Shown piece by piece: positions 24,326 through 34,015 of a DNA stretch of 64,000 nucleotides. The translations under genes were made by a program, and so were the position numbers. The stretch comes from Burkholderiales bacterium. GTDB taxonomy: Bacteria > Pseudomonadota > Gammaproteobacteria > Burkholderiales > Ga0077523. The notes below the pieces were generated by a model. That model searched no databases, was not told the origin of the DNA, and was given only the letters and a program-made list of their open reading frames with translations. Within the stretch, counting starts at the first letter, position 1. Every line of letters starts with the position of its first letter. The DNA lies in NCBI GenBank assembly GCA_022843925.1, contig JALHMS010000006.1, positions 1-64,000 on the forward strand. The letters are read 5' to 3'.

Positions 24326-26440
24326 ATGACGGCTTCCACTGCCGCAATTGCCGTTGCCAGCTATGGATTCGGAGCTGCGGCCTATGCCGTGCTTGCCATT
24401 CAGATCGGTATCCGGCGCGGCTGGACCGGACGCTCAGGCGTAATGCTGTTCGCGGCACTGTCTTCGCTACTGTGGCAGGTTTCCGGCGTCGTCGTGGCGG
24501 TTGCACCGAGCGATGCCTCATGGTTGCTTCATCTATTGGCCGACGGTCTGCGATTCGGTGCCTGGTTCGGCTTCGTCCTCGCGTTGCTGCAGTCCGTGCA
24601 GGTCCCCGGCTTCACCCTCGCCTTGTCCGGCCGGCTGCGGTTCGTCCTCACATCGTCCCTCGTGCTCGGGCACTGGATCGCAACCGTCGCGGGCGGCTTC
24701 GATCTGTTCGCCGGTGTCGCCAGACCCATGCAACGGCTGATGCCGAGTTTCGGCGTTTCCGCTATCGCGGCGGTAATCGGGCTCAGCCTCTGTGAGCAGC
24801 TGTATCGCGGAACCAAGGAAGCTGCCCGGTGGGGCATCAAGCCGCTGGTGCTGGGGCTGGGCGCAATGCTCGGCTACGATCTCTTCATGTTTTCCGATGC
24901 GCTCCTGCTGCGTGGTGTCGACGAACAGGTCTGGACGGTACGCGGCGCGGTTCACGCACTCGCGATCCCGTTGATCCTCGTGGCGACGGCGCGCAATCGA
25001 GACTGGACCATCGATATCGCTGTTTCGCGGAACATCGTATTCGGTTCCACGGCCCTGCTGTTGTCCGGACTCTACATGCTGGCCGTGGCCGGTGCTGGTT
25101 ACTACGTCCGGATCTTCGGTGGTGACTGGGGGCGAGCCATCCAGTCGATCTTTCTCTTCATCGCCCTGCTGGTCCTTGCGCTCCTGTTTTTTTCCGGATC
25201 CGTACGAGCGCGCATCCGCGTTTTCATCAACAAGAACTTCTTCTCCTATCGGTACGATTACCGGGAGGAGTGGCTCCGATTCACCAAGATGCTCGCTACG
25301 AACTCGAACGCGGAGAGCATCGTTGAACGGTCCATCCAGGCATTGGGAGACCTGGTGGAGAGCCCTGGAGGCCTCCAGTGGTGGCGCGATGGCGACGGGG
25401 CCTATCGGCCTGCGGGGCGTTGGAATGCGCCGGCCATGGCCAGTTCGATCACGGCCGAGGCATCCTTGGTTCGTTTCCTCGCTGCAACCTCGTGGGTGAT
25501 CGATCTGGAAGAGTTCCGCACGAATCCGGAGCGGTATCCGGATCTGGAATTGCCGCTCTGGTTGCAGGAGTGGTCGGAAGCATGGCTCATCATTCCGATG
25601 CCTGAGGGTGACGGACTGGGCGGGTTCGTCGTGCTTCAGTTGCCCAGGGCGAAAGTGGAGATCGACTGGGAGGTGCTGGATCTCCTCAAGACAGCTGCCC
25701 GACAGGCCGCTACTGTCATCGGGCAAGTACGGGCAACCGAGGCCTTGGTGGAAGCGCAGCAATTCAGCGCCTTCAACCGCATGTCGGCATTCGTTGTGCA
25801 TGATCTGAAGAATCTCGTCGCGCAGTTGTCCCTCATGCTGAAGAACGCGGAGCGCCACAGTGCGAATCCCGAGTTTCAGAAGGACATGCGATCCACGATC
25901 GAGCATGTGGTGGATCGCATGAACCGCCTGCTTCTGCAGCTGCGTTCCGGAGCGGCTCCCATTGGAAGTCCAACCCCCGTGGACATCGGCGCGGTGATGA
26001 CGCGGATCAAGACCGCGTACGCCCGTCAGGGCAGGAGCGTCGTGCTGGAGGTTTCGGACGGGGTCTGGGCGATGGCGCACGACGAGAGGATCGAGCGCGT
26101 GCTCGGGCACCTGGTGCAGAACGCGTTCGATGCGATGGAGGGTCGCGGTGAAGTGATCGTCCGGGTTTCGAAGGATGGATCGCATGCCGTCGCCGAGGTG
26201 GAGGACAAGGGAAAGGGCATGTCGAGCGAGTTCATCCGTGAGCAGCTCTTCAAGCCGTTCCGGTCGACCAAGTCGACGGGCATGGGCATAGGTGCCTACG
26301 AGAGCCAACAGTACGTGAGCGAGCTCGGAGGCCGCATTGCCGTGGAAAGCACGGTAGGGGTGGGCACTCGGATGAAGGTGATCCTGCCCGCACGTTCCAG
26401 GGATATTGCATCGGACGAGAGCCGCGCGGAAGCCGCATGA
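24326..26440 (+). CDS. prsK: XrtA/PEP-CTERM system sensor histidine kinase PrsK
   Basis: Membrane histidine kinase of 704 residues. About eight hydrophobic segments occupy the first 300 residues, a GAF-like sensor region follows, and then the kinase core: FVVHDLKNLVAQL with the phosphorylated His near residue 492, the N-box LVQNAFDAMEGRG, and the G-boxes DKGKGMSSEFI and STGMGIGAYESQQ. The architecture and HDLKNL motif fit PrsK of exosortase A systems. The ATG at 24326 was preferred to the frame start 22 codons upstream because MTASTAAIAVASYGFG begins the first membrane segment. The stop overlaps prsR by four bases (ATGA). It probably controls surface-protein and polysaccharide genes through PrsR. 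Confidence 0.94.
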   Translation: MTASTAAIAVASYGFGAAAYAVLAIQIGIRRGWTGRSGVMLFAALSSLLWQVSGVVVAVAPSDASWLLHLLADGLRFGAWFGFVLALLQSVQVPGFTLALSGRLRFVLTSSLVLGHWIATVAGGFDLFAGVARPMQRLMPSFGVSAIAAVIGLSLCEQLYRGTKEAARWGIKPLVLGLGAMLGYDLFMFSDALLLRGVDEQVWTVRGAVHALAIPLILVATARNRDWTIDIAVSRNIVFGSTALLLSGLYMLAVAGAGYYVRIFGGDWGRAIQSIFLFIALLVLALLFFSGSVRARIRVFINKNFFSYRYDYREEWLRFTKMLATNSNAESIVERSIQALGDLVESPGGLQWWRDGDGAYRPAGRWNAPAMASSITAEASLVRFLAATSWVIDLEEFRTNPERYPDLELPLWLQEWSEAWLIIPMPEGDGLGGFVVLQLPRAKVEIDWEVLDLLKTAARQAATVIGQVRATEALVEAQQFSAFNRMSAFVVHDLKNLVAQLSLMLKNAERHSANPEFQKDMRSTIEHVVDRMNRLLLQLRSGAAPIGSPTPVDIGAVMTRIKTAYARQGRSVVLEVSDGVWAMAHDERIERVLGHLVQNAFDAMEGRGEVIVRVSKDGSHAVAEVEDKGKGMSSEFIREQLFKPFRSTKSTGMGIGAYESQQYVSELGGRIAVESTVGVGTRMKVILPARSRDIASDESRAEAA

Positions 26441-27792
26441 CAGAAAAGCGCAAGCCATTGCTGGTAGTCGAGGACGATCCCGCGCTGCAGAAGCAGATGC
26501 AGTGGGCACTCGATCAATACGAGGTCCTCGTTGCCGATGATCGCGATTCGGCCATCGCACAGTTGCGGCGATTCGAACCTGCCGTCATCACCATGGACCT
26601 CGGTCTGCCGCCGCATCCGGACGACACGACGACGGGCTTCAAGCTGCTCCAGGAGATGATGTCCCTGTCGCCGGATTCGAAGGTGATCGTCATCACGGGC
26701 CAGCACGATCGCGACAACGCCGTACGCTCCATCGCACTGGGCGCCTACGATTTCTGCGAGAAGCCGTTCCAGCCGGAAGTTCTCTCTCTGATCATCGAAC
26801 GCGCGTTTCGGTTGTACGAACTGCAGGCGGAGAACCGGCGCCTGCAAAACGCCCAGTCGGCGCCAGGCGTCTCGGGCATCATCTCCCGGGATCCGGAGAT
26901 GCAGCGGCTCTGCAGGACGATCGAGAAGGTGGCAAGCACCAATGCCACAATCCTTCTGCTCGGCGAGTCGGGGACCGGCAAGGAGGTACTCGCGCGCGCT
27001 CTGCACTCGCATTCCCCGCGGAAGGGCAACCGGTTCGTCGCCATCAACTGCGCCGCGATTCCGGAGAACCTGCTCGAGAGCGAGCTGTTCGGTTACGAGA
27101 AGGGGGCATTCACCGGTGCCGCGAAGCAGACGCCGGGCAAGATCGAAGTGGCCAATGGTGGCACCCTCTTCCTGGACGAAACGGGCGACCTGCCGCTTTC
27201 GCTGCAGGCGAAGCTGCTGCGATTCCTGCAAGAGCGGGTGATCGAGCGGATCGGCGGTCGCGAAGAGATCCCGGTGGACGTCAGGATCGTCTGCGCGACG
27301 CATCAGGATCTGAAAAACCTGATCGCCAACGGCAAGTTCCGTGAGGACCTCTTCTACCGGCTCGCCGAGATCGTTCTGGAGATCCCCCCGCTTCGGCAAC
27401 GGAAGGGCGACGCGAGTCTCCTGGCGCATGCGTTCGTTCGCCGATTCGCCGACGAACAGAAAGCCGGAACGCTCACGATGTTGCCGGACGCTGTCGACGC
27501 CATCGAAGCCTATGACTGGCCGGGCAACGTCCGAGAGCTCGAGAACCGGACGAAGCGCGCCGTGATCATGGCAGAGGGTTCCACCCTCCGGGTCGAGGAC
27601 TTCGGATTGCAGGCCGTGGCGCCCGAGCCCGAGATGTTCAACCTCCGACGTGCGCGCGACGAGGCAGAGCGAGAGGCGATCGTGCGCGTTCTCGGCCGGG
27701 TCAACGGCAACATCAGCAAAGCCGCAGAGCTCCTCGGGGTCAGTCGTCCGACGTTGTACGACCTCATGTCGAAGTACAGCCTGCGTTCTTAG
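26437..27792 (+). CDS. prsR: PEP-CTERM-box response regulator PrsR (sigma-54 activator)
   Basis: NtrC-class activator of 451 residues. Receiver domain: LLVVEDDPALQ with the phosphorylated Asp in TMDLGLPPHPDD, and K in CEKPF. AAA+ domain: Walker A GESGTGKEVLAR, the GAFTGA loop that contacts sigma-54, and TLFLDETGDL Walker B. The C-terminal Fis-type helix-turn-helix is ISKAAELLGVSRPTLYDLM. It overlaps prsK, its likely kinase. It would activate RpoN-dependent promoters; six sites of that form are seen in this window upstream of XrtA genes, PEP-CTERM genes and a FeeM gene. In flocculating betaproteobacteria PrsK/PrsR with RpoN is reported to control PEP-CTERM genes. Confidence 0.95.
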   Translation: MTEKRKPLLVVEDDPALQKQMQWALDQYEVLVADDRDSAIAQLRRFEPAVITMDLGLPPHPDDTTTGFKLLQEMMSLSPDSKVIVITGQHDRDNAVRSIALGAYDFCEKPFQPEVLSLIIERAFRLYELQAENRRLQNAQSAPGVSGIISRDPEMQRLCRTIEKVASTNATILLLGESGTGKEVLARALHSHSPRKGNRFVAINCAAIPENLLESELFGYEKGAFTGAAKQTPGKIEVANGGTLFLDETGDLPLSLQAKLLRFLQERVIERIGGREEIPVDVRIVCATHQDLKNLIANGKFREDLFYRLAEIVLEIPPLRQRKGDASLLAHAFVRRFADEQKAGTLTMLPDAVDAIEAYDWPGNVRELENRTKRAVIMAEGSTLRVEDFGLQAVAPEPEMFNLRRARDEAEREAIVRVLGRVNGNISKAAELLGVSRPTLYDLMSKYSLRS

Positions 27793-27837
27793 GATGGGCA
27801 CCGTCCCCTCGCCGAGCCGAATTCGAAGACAGCCCCC

Positions 27838-30660
27838 ATGCTCAACAGCTCGTATCCGAGTAGCGCAATGAGGTCGATGAAGATGCTGGCTCAGCGTGTC
27901 GGGTCCTTCCGCCTGCGCGATCTGGTCGTACTGGCGGTTCTCGCCGGCTGTAGCGGGGGCGAGTCTTCCGAGGATTTCGCTGCGTCCGGCAGGAAGCTGC
28001 TCGATGCCGGCGATACCGCAGGGGCCGTCATCCAGTTCAAGAACGCCCTGCAGAAGCAGCCCGACAGCGGTGAGATCCGGTACCTCCTGGGATCGGCACT
28101 CCAGCGTTCGGGCAGTCCCCAGCAAGCAGTTGTCGAGTACCGGAAGGCGATCGATCTGGGGTACGACGCCGCGAAACTGCGTCCGGATCTGCTGGCGGCG
28201 CTCTTGGCAAGTGGTGAGTTCGCAGCCGTGGTGATCGATGCCGTGACAGACGGCATCTCGGATCCCTCCGCGAAAGCCCAGGTGCTGGCACTTGCCGGTG
28301 ATGCGCTCATCGCGCTTGGTCGCCGAGACGAGGCAATCGCCAGCTACGGCGAGGCTGCGGAGCTTGATCCGAGCAGCGAGGGCGCCGGCATCGGCCAGGT
28401 GACCCTGGCGCTCACTTCGGGGGACGTTCCCAGGGCGAAGGCGCTGCTCGAGGAACTCGTCGCGGCGCATCCTGCCTCGACAAGAGGACAGCTGCTTCTC
28501 GGAGGACTGCTCGTACAGACGGGGGATGTTCCAGGGGCAACCAAGGTCTTCGATGCGGTGATTGCCCTCCACCCCACCGATGCGCGTGCTTACCTTGCCG
28601 TGATCCCCGCCCTGATTGGCGTTCATGACATTGCCGGTGCAACAGCGCGATTGGCAAAGCTGGAGGCATCTTCTCCGAACGCGATCGCGACAACCTATCT
28701 GAAAGCCTTGATCGCGTACTCGGAGGGCAGGAGGGAGGCGGCGCGCGACCTTGTTCGACTTGTCGTTAAGGTGGCGCCGGACGACATGCGTAGCCTGTTG
28801 CTGGCCGGCTCCGTGGAGTTCGATCTCGGGAACTACGTTCTTGCAGAGCAGCGCCTTTCCAAGCTCGTGGCGCAGAGTTCCGCCAGCCCCTATGCGCGTC
28901 GACTGCTTGCCACAACTCGGATGCGGCTTGGTCAGACAGACAAGGCGTGGGAGGCGATCGCTCCTGTGGTGGAGCTCAGGGATGCCGATGCGCCGTCCCT
29001 TCTGATTGCAGGGCAGATAGCCGAGGCGCGGTCCGATCGGAAGGCTGCGCTCGATTTCGCCAGGCGTGCAGTGGAACTCGAACCGAAGTCCGCCACGTAT
29101 CGAACGGCCCTTGGTCAGATGCAGCTCCGCGCCGGTGACCGCGAGGCGGGCATCGCGTCGCTCAAGGCCGCGATCTCGGCAGACCCGCAGCAGGCCTCGG
29201 GGGACACGGCACTGATTGCGTATCTACTGCAGACCGACCGTAAGCGTGAAGCCATGGACGTGGCTGAAGCTCTCGTGAGGCGATTGCCGGACAGCGCGGC
29301 GGCCCATGGTGCACTCGGCGGTGCGCTTCTCGTTGGCGGCGCAGAAGCCAAGGCGCGGCAAGAGTTCGAAAAGGCACTCGCGATAGACCCGGCGTTCGAG
29401 GATGCTGCCAGGAACTTGGCGCAGTTGAAGGCTCGGGACGGGGATCTGGATGCTGCGCAGCGTCTCCTCGAAGGGGTGCTCTCGAAGCAACCGGCATCAG
29501 AGCTTTCCGCTCTTCTACTGGCGGTTCTTCAAGCACGTTCAGGCGCAAAATCCGAGGTTGTCTTGGCGACTCTCGACAAATTGATCGCCGCAGCGCCCGC
29601 GTCCGAACGTGCCCGCATTGCGAAGCTGCAGTACCTGCTCGAGCAGAAGCGCGTGCGCGAGGCATCCGAGTTCGTCCGCGGCGCGTTGGCAGATATGCCC
29701 GAAAGCAACGCAATGCTCCAGTGGTTGGCCCGTGTCCAGTTGATCGCCAACGAGCCTGCTCAGGCCGTGACGACCTACGGGAAGCTGAGTCAACGCATGC
29801 CGCAGTCGGCAGCCCCGCTTCTCGGACTCGTGGCAGCGCACACCAAGGAGAAGAACTGGACGGCCGCATTGGACGCGGCCAGAAGGGCCGTGGCCATCGC
29901 CCCCGATAGTCCCGAGGTACACCTGGTTCTTGCATCGGTCTATACCGACGCAGGGAAGTCTGTCGAAGCGCGCGCCGCCACGAAGGAACTCCAGAGAAGA
30001 TGGCCGAAGCGCCCCGACGGTTACGCTGCAGAGGCGAGAGTCCTGATCACCGAGAAGAACAGTGCAGAGGCCGAGCGGATTCTGCGTGCGGGCGTCAGCG
30101 CCACAGGTGACGACTCTCTCGTTGATGCGCTGTACGAAGTGATCGCGCAGTCCGGCAGGATCCAGGAAGCCGAAAGCTTTGGACAAGGTTGGCTTGCGTC
30201 GCATCCGAAGGCAGCGAGGGTTGCGCTCCGGATTGCAGATTCCCGGCTGCGCGTTGCCGATCACGCGCGCGCGGAGGCCTGGTACCGGAAAGCCGCTGCC
30301 ATCGAGCCCGACAACGCGGTCGTCCTGAACAATTGGGCGTGGGTGCTGGGAAAGCTGAAGGACGATCGCGCTCTCGATGTGGGTCGACGTGCAATCGAGA
30401 AGGCGCCCAACAACGCGGCGGTGCTGGATACGGTCGGCATGCTCTATGCTGAACACGGCGACCCCGTCAAAGGGATCGAGTATCTGCAGAAGGCATTGAG
30501 GCTCGGCGGGCCGTCGCACGGGCTCCGCCTGAACATGGCGCGCGCCTTTTCACTTGCCGGCAAGAAGGACGAAGCCCGCGCCGAGCTGGATGCGGCAGCT
30601 AAGGACGCGAAGACGGATGCCGAGAAGCGGGAGATCGATGAATTGCGCCGAACGATATAG
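27838..30660 (+). CDS. prsT: XrtA/PEP-CTERM system TPR-repeat lipoprotein PrsT
   Basis: Large TPR protein of up to 940 residues. The N-terminus is a lipoprotein signal (LVVLAVLAGC with the lipid-modified Cys), and the rest is a continuous run of 34-residue tetratricopeptide repeats such as AGAVIQFKNALQKQPDSGEI and ASGDTALIAYLLQTDRKREA. The length and the start pattern (FAASGRKLLDAGDTAGAVIQ) fit PrsT. Three starts are possible (27838, 27868, 27877); none has a strong ribosome site, and I give the longest. It follows prsR by 45 bases. It probably scaffolds polysaccharide export or surface-protein assembly on the periplasmic face of a membrane. Two more proteins of this kind occur in the window. 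Confidence 0.92.
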   Translation: MLNSSYPSSAMRSMKMLAQRVGSFRLRDLVVLAVLAGCSGGESSEDFAASGRKLLDAGDTAGAVIQFKNALQKQPDSGEIRYLLGSALQRSGSPQQAVVEYRKAIDLGYDAAKLRPDLLAALLASGEFAAVVIDAVTDGISDPSAKAQVLALAGDALIALGRRDEAIASYGEAAELDPSSEGAGIGQVTLALTSGDVPRAKALLEELVAAHPASTRGQLLLGGLLVQTGDVPGATKVFDAVIALHPTDARAYLAVIPALIGVHDIAGATARLAKLEASSPNAIATTYLKALIAYSEGRREAARDLVRLVVKVAPDDMRSLLLAGSVEFDLGNYVLAEQRLSKLVAQSSASPYARRLLATTRMRLGQTDKAWEAIAPVVELRDADAPSLLIAGQIAEARSDRKAALDFARRAVELEPKSATYRTALGQMQLRAGDREAGIASLKAAISADPQQASGDTALIAYLLQTDRKREAMDVAEALVRRLPDSAAAHGALGGALLVGGAEAKARQEFEKALAIDPAFEDAARNLAQLKARDGDLDAAQRLLEGVLSKQPASELSALLLAVLQARSGAKSEVVLATLDKLIAAAPASERARIAKLQYLLEQKRVREASEFVRGALADMPESNAMLQWLARVQLIANEPAQAVTTYGKLSQRMPQSAAPLLGLVAAHTKEKNWTAALDAARRAVAIAPDSPEVHLVLASVYTDAGKSVEARAATKELQRRWPKRPDGYAAEARVLITEKNSAEAERILRAGVSATGDDSLVDALYEVIAQSGRIQEAESFGQGWLASHPKAARVALRIADSRLRVADHARAEAWYRKAAAIEPDNAVVLNNWAWVLGKLKDDRALDVGRRAIEKAPNNAAVLDTVGMLYAEHGDPVKGIEYLQKALRLGGPSHGLRLNMARAFSLAGKKDEARAELDAAAKDAKTDAEKREIDELRRTI

Positions 30661-30873
30661 AGGGGTTGCGCGTGTCGTTCGCCCAACGGTGGTTTCGCGC
30701 AGGCCTGTTCGATGCCCTGCACCCTGCCTGCCGCGAGGGTGATCAGGTGGTGTGACAGGGCAACCCGCTAGCGCTGGCGGTCGGTCCTGTGGGGTCGCCG
30801 GCGGCCCCGCATTCAGCGGGAAGGCATGTTTGGTCGCAGGAAAAATGTTCCGAAAAATGAGGCTCGAGAGTTC

Positions 30874-32154
30874 ATGCATTCAATCGCTGTGGTGGGACTG
30901 GGATACGTGGGGCTGCCCCTCGCTGTGGAGTTCGGCAAGAAGGTGCCTACCGTGGGTTTCGACCTGTCCGAGGAAAAGGTGCGCGCGTACCGGGCGCATG
31001 TGGATCCGACCGGCGAGGTGAGCACCGAGGATCTCGCGGCGGCCAGGCATTTCACCGCGACGACGGATCCCAAGGCGCTGGCCGAGGCCGACTTCATCAT
31101 CGTCGCCGTGCCCACTCCAGTGGACGATGCGCACAACCCCGACTTCAGCCCGCTTATCGGCGCCAGTCAATCCGTCGGCAAGCACATGAAGCGAGGCGCG
31201 ACTGTGGTGTTCGAATCCACGGTGTATCCCGGCGCGACCGAGGAAGTCTGCGTGCCGATCATGGAGCGCGTCTCGGGCATGAAGTGGAAGACCGACTTCT
31301 TCGTCGGGTACTCCCCCGAGCGGATCAACCCCGGCGACAAGGAGCGCACGGTCACCAAGATCGTCAAGGTGGTGTCGGGTGACACCCCCGAAACGCTGGA
31401 GCGCGTAGCGCAGGTCTACGAGAGCGTGATCACTGCCGGGGTGCATCGCGCATCGAGTATCAAGGTGGCCGAGGCTGCGAAGGTCATCGAGAACACGCAG
31501 CGCGACCTGAACATCGCGCTCATGAACGAGTTGGCGCTCATCTTCCACCGTCTGGGCATCGACACACTCGAAGTGCTGAAGGCGGCCGGTACGAAGTGGA
31601 ACTTCCTGCCATTCCGTCCGGGCCTGGTGGGAGGCCACTGCATCGGTGTGGACCCGTACTACCTCACGCACAAGGCGGAGAAGGTGGGCTATCACCCGCA
31701 GGTGATTCTCGCCGGGCGACGCATCAACGACGGGATGGGCAAGTACGTCGCTGAGCAGACGGTGAAGGAGATGATCCGGGCAGGGTTCAGCATCCGCGGC
31801 GACGACGTTGTCGTGCTCGGGCTGACCTTCAAGGAGAACTGCCCGGATACGCGCAACACCCGCGTGATCGATGTCATCCAGGAACTGCGATCCTACGGCG
31901 CGAATGTGCATGTGCATGACCCGGTGGCGAACGCCGAGGAAGCGATGCACGAGTACGGCGTCACCCTGACTGCGTGGGACGATCTTCCGAAGGCTGCGGC
32001 GGTGGTCTATGCGGTGGCGCACTCGGAGTTCGTCAATCGTCCGATCCCCGAGTTCGTGGCGAAGATGCGCCCTGGTGCCGTGCTGACGGACGTTAAGTGT
32101 CAGGCGGATGCCGCGGCCTTCCAGAAGCACGGCGTGACGGTCTGGCGGCTTTGA
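30874..32154 (+). CDS. tviB: UDP-N-acetylglucosamine/UDP-sugar 6-dehydrogenase (TviB type)
   Basis: NAD-dependent nucleotide-sugar dehydrogenase of 426 residues that oxidises C6 of UDP-HexNAc to the uronic acid. Rossmann motif: [18 protein letters not shown]. Catalytic Cys: [16 protein letters not shown]. The C-terminal [13 protein letters not shown] stretch is typical of the TviB/WbpO/WbpA group. I chose the ATG at 30874, 16 codons inside the open frame, because [10 protein letters not shown] follows at normal distance. The downstream epimerase starts at a TTG that overlaps the stop (TTGA). The pair would supply UDP-GalNAcA or UDP-GlcNAcA for the exopolysaccharide, a sugar that the asparagine-synthase-like protein could amidate. 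Confidence 0.9.
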   Translation: MHSIAVVGLGYVGLPLAVEFGKKVPTVGFDLSEEKVRAYRAHVDPTGEVSTEDLAAARHFTATTDPKALAEADFIIVAVPTPVDDAHNPDFSPLIGASQSVGKHMKRGATVVFESTVYPGATEEVCVPIMERVSGMKWKTDFFVGYSPERINPGDKERTVTKIVKVVSGDTPETLERVAQVYESVITAGVHRASSIKVAEAAKVIENTQRDLNIALMNELALIFHRLGIDTLEVLKAAGTKWNFLPFRPGLVGGHCIGVDPYYLTHKAEKVGYHPQVILAGRRINDGMGKYVAEQTVKEMIRAGFSIRGDDVVVLGLTFKENCPDTRNTRVIDVIQELRSYGANVHVHDPVANAEEAMHEYGVTLTAWDDLPKAAAVVYAVAHSEFVNRPIPEFVAKMRPGAVLTDVKCQADAAAFQKHGVTVWRL

Positions 32155-33197
32155 CCGAACTCGCCAAAGCAACGGTCGCTGCGCGACTCCCTCCGGAGTT
32201 GCTTGGGGTCCGTGCCCGCTGGTTGGTGACCGGAGGCGCAGGATTCATCGGGTCGCATCTCGTCGAGACCCTCCTGAGCGCCGGTCAGGAGGTAGTGACG
32301 CTCGACAATTTCGCCACCGGTCGACGCCGAAACCTCGACCTGGTTCGCGCTTCGGTGGGCGAGGACAACTGGGCTCGGCATCGGCTGATCGAGGCTGACA
32401 TTCGCGAACTGGCGGTATGCGTGGGTGCGTGCGAGGGTGTGCGGTACGTGCTGCATCAGGCAGCGCTGGGGTCGGTGCCGCGGTCCATCGCCGATCCGTT
32501 GCTGTCGCATGCAGCCAACGTGAATGGCACCCTCAACATGTTGGTGGCAGCCCGCGACGCGAAGGTGCGGCGATTTGTCTTTGCGTCGTCCAGTTCAGTG
32601 TACGGAGATCACCCGGCCCTTCCCAAGGTCGAGGATGTCATCGGGCGGCAGCTTTCTCCGTACGCCGTGACGAAGTACGTCGCCGAGCTCTATGCCTCGG
32701 TGTTCGCGAGAAGCTACGGCCTCCAATCGGTGGGCTTGCGCTACTTCAACGTCTTCGGTGCCCGGCAGGATCCTGCCGGGCCGTACGCGGCAGTGATTCC
32801 CCGATGGGTGAAAGCAATGCTGGCGGGAGAGCCCGTGCAGATCTTCGGCGATGGAGAGACATCCCGTGACTTCTGCTATGTCAAGAATGTTGTGCAGATG
32901 AATCTTCTGGCCGCGCTCAGCGAATCGCCGGATGCTGTGAACCGTGTCTACAACGTGGCTGTGCACCACAGGACATCTCTCAACATGCTGTTCGGCATGC
33001 TGCGCGACCTGATGGGCGTCGAGGCCGAAGCGGAGTACCACGACTTTCGCCCGGGTGATGTGCGCCATTCCCTGGCGGATGTGGGTCTCGCCCAGGATCT
33101 TCTCGGGTACGAGCCGACGCACGATCTCGAGCAAGGACTGCGGGAGGCGTTGCCATGGTACTTGACGGAGTATGGGGAAGCGGGGCGCGACGCGTGA
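32151..33197 (+). CDS. tviC: NAD-dependent UDP-sugar 4-epimerase (TviC/WbpP type)
   Basis: Extended SDR of 348 residues that interconverts UDP-GlcNAc(A) and UDP-GalNAc(A) by C4 epimerisation. Cofactor motif: [19 protein letters not shown] after an N-terminal extension of about 20 residues, as in TviC. Catalytic set: [18 protein letters not shown] and [13 protein letters not shown] (YxxxK). [20 protein letters not shown] is typical of the family's C-terminus. No ATG precedes the fold. I chose the TTG at 32151, whose last bases overlap the dehydrogenase stop; a GTG at 32097 is the alternative. The protease gene downstream overlaps its stop by GTGA, so three genes appear coupled. Confidence 0.88.
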   Translation: MTELAKATVAARLPPELLGVRARWLVTGGAGFIGSHLVETLLSAGQEVVTLDNFATGRRRNLDLVRASVGEDNWARHRLIEADIRELAVCVGACEGVRYVLHQAALGSVPRSIADPLLSHAANVNGTLNMLVAARDAKVRRFVFASSSSVYGDHPALPKVEDVIGRQLSPYAVTKYVAELYASVFARSYGLQSVGLRYFNVFGARQDPAGPYAAVIPRWVKAMLAGEPVQIFGDGETSRDFCYVKNVVQMNLLAALSESPDAVNRVYNVAVHHRTSLNMLFGMLRDLMGVEAEAEYHDFRPGDVRHSLADVGLAQDLLGYEPTHDLEQGLREALPWYLTEYGEAGRDA

Positions 33198-33979
33198 ATT
33201 CCGGCGCCGGGCTCATCCGAGCGATCTGGACGCTCGTGCCCTGGCTTATGCTGACGTTGGCGGTTGGCGCACATGCCGAGCCGATGGATACCATCGAGCG
33301 CGTGAAGGCTTCGGTGGTGGCAATAGGCACCTACGAGCGCACACGAAATCCCGCCTTTGCTTTCCGCGGGACCGGATTCGCCATCGGAGACGGGTCGTGG
33401 ATCGCCACCAATGCCCACGTCCTTCCCCCGGCCCTGGACGGCGAGCGTCGGGAGTCCCTTGTGGCAGTGCTGCCCGGGATCAACATCACGACCGGGCAGG
33501 CCCGCCCCGCCCGTGTGCTGGCCGTGGACCGCGCGAACGATCTGGCGGTTCTTGCGATCGAAGGCGCCAGGATTCCGCCGCTACGGCTCACGGAGACTTT
33601 TCGCGTCCGCGAGGGCCAGACGCTCTACTTCACCGGTTTTCCCATCGGGGCGGTCCTGGGCCTCATCCCCGTCACGCATCGGGGGATGGTGGCAGCACTC
33701 ACACCGATATCGATACCGACGAGTGATGCGGCGCAGCTCGATGCACAGGCCATCCGGCGTTTGTCGAGCGGGGCTGCGGCAGTGATGCAACTCGACGCCA
33801 CTGCCTATCCGGGCAACAGTGGCAGTCCCCTTTACGATCCGGAATCCGGTGGGGTGGTCGGAATCCTGAACAGTGTTTTCGTGAAGGCTTCCAGGGAGAC
33901 GCTCCTGTCGCAGCCGAGCGGTATCGCCTACGCTCTTCCGGTTCAGTGGCTGCTGGATTTGATGAAGACCATCAAGTGA
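33194..33979 (+). CDS. Exported trypsin-like serine protease
   Basis: Serine protease of 261 residues with a Sec signal peptide ([19 protein letters not shown]) and the S1C/DegP-type catalytic set: His in [11 protein letters not shown], Asp in [10 protein letters not shown] and Ser in [12 protein letters not shown]. No PDZ domain follows, so it is a single-domain trypsin-like protein of the periplasm or surface. The start is a GTG at 33194 that overlaps the epimerase stop (GTGA), so it belongs to the dehydrogenase/epimerase operon. A processing role for exported proteins of the PEP-CTERM system is possible but unproved. Confidence 0.87.
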   Translation: MNSGAGLIRAIWTLVPWLMLTLAVGAHAEPMDTIERVKASVVAIGTYERTRNPAFAFRGTGFAIGDGSWIATNAHVLPPALDGERRESLVAVLPGINITTGQARPARVLAVDRANDLAVLAIEGARIPPLRLTETFRVREGQTLYFTGFPIGAVLGLIPVTHRGMVAALTPISIPTSDAAQLDAQAIRRLSSGAAAVMQLDATAYPGNSGSPLYDPESGGVVGILNSVFVKASRETLLSQPSGIAYALPVQWLLDLMKTIK

Positions 33980-34015
33980 CGGGCAACTCGGCGGTTCGCA
34001 TGGGCCGCCCGTAAG

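Noticed and set aside
33980-34015. Possible hairpin between the convergent protease and regulator genes
   Set aside because: A six-base ACGGGC/GCCCGT pairing exists, but the loop is long and there is no T-run on either strand.
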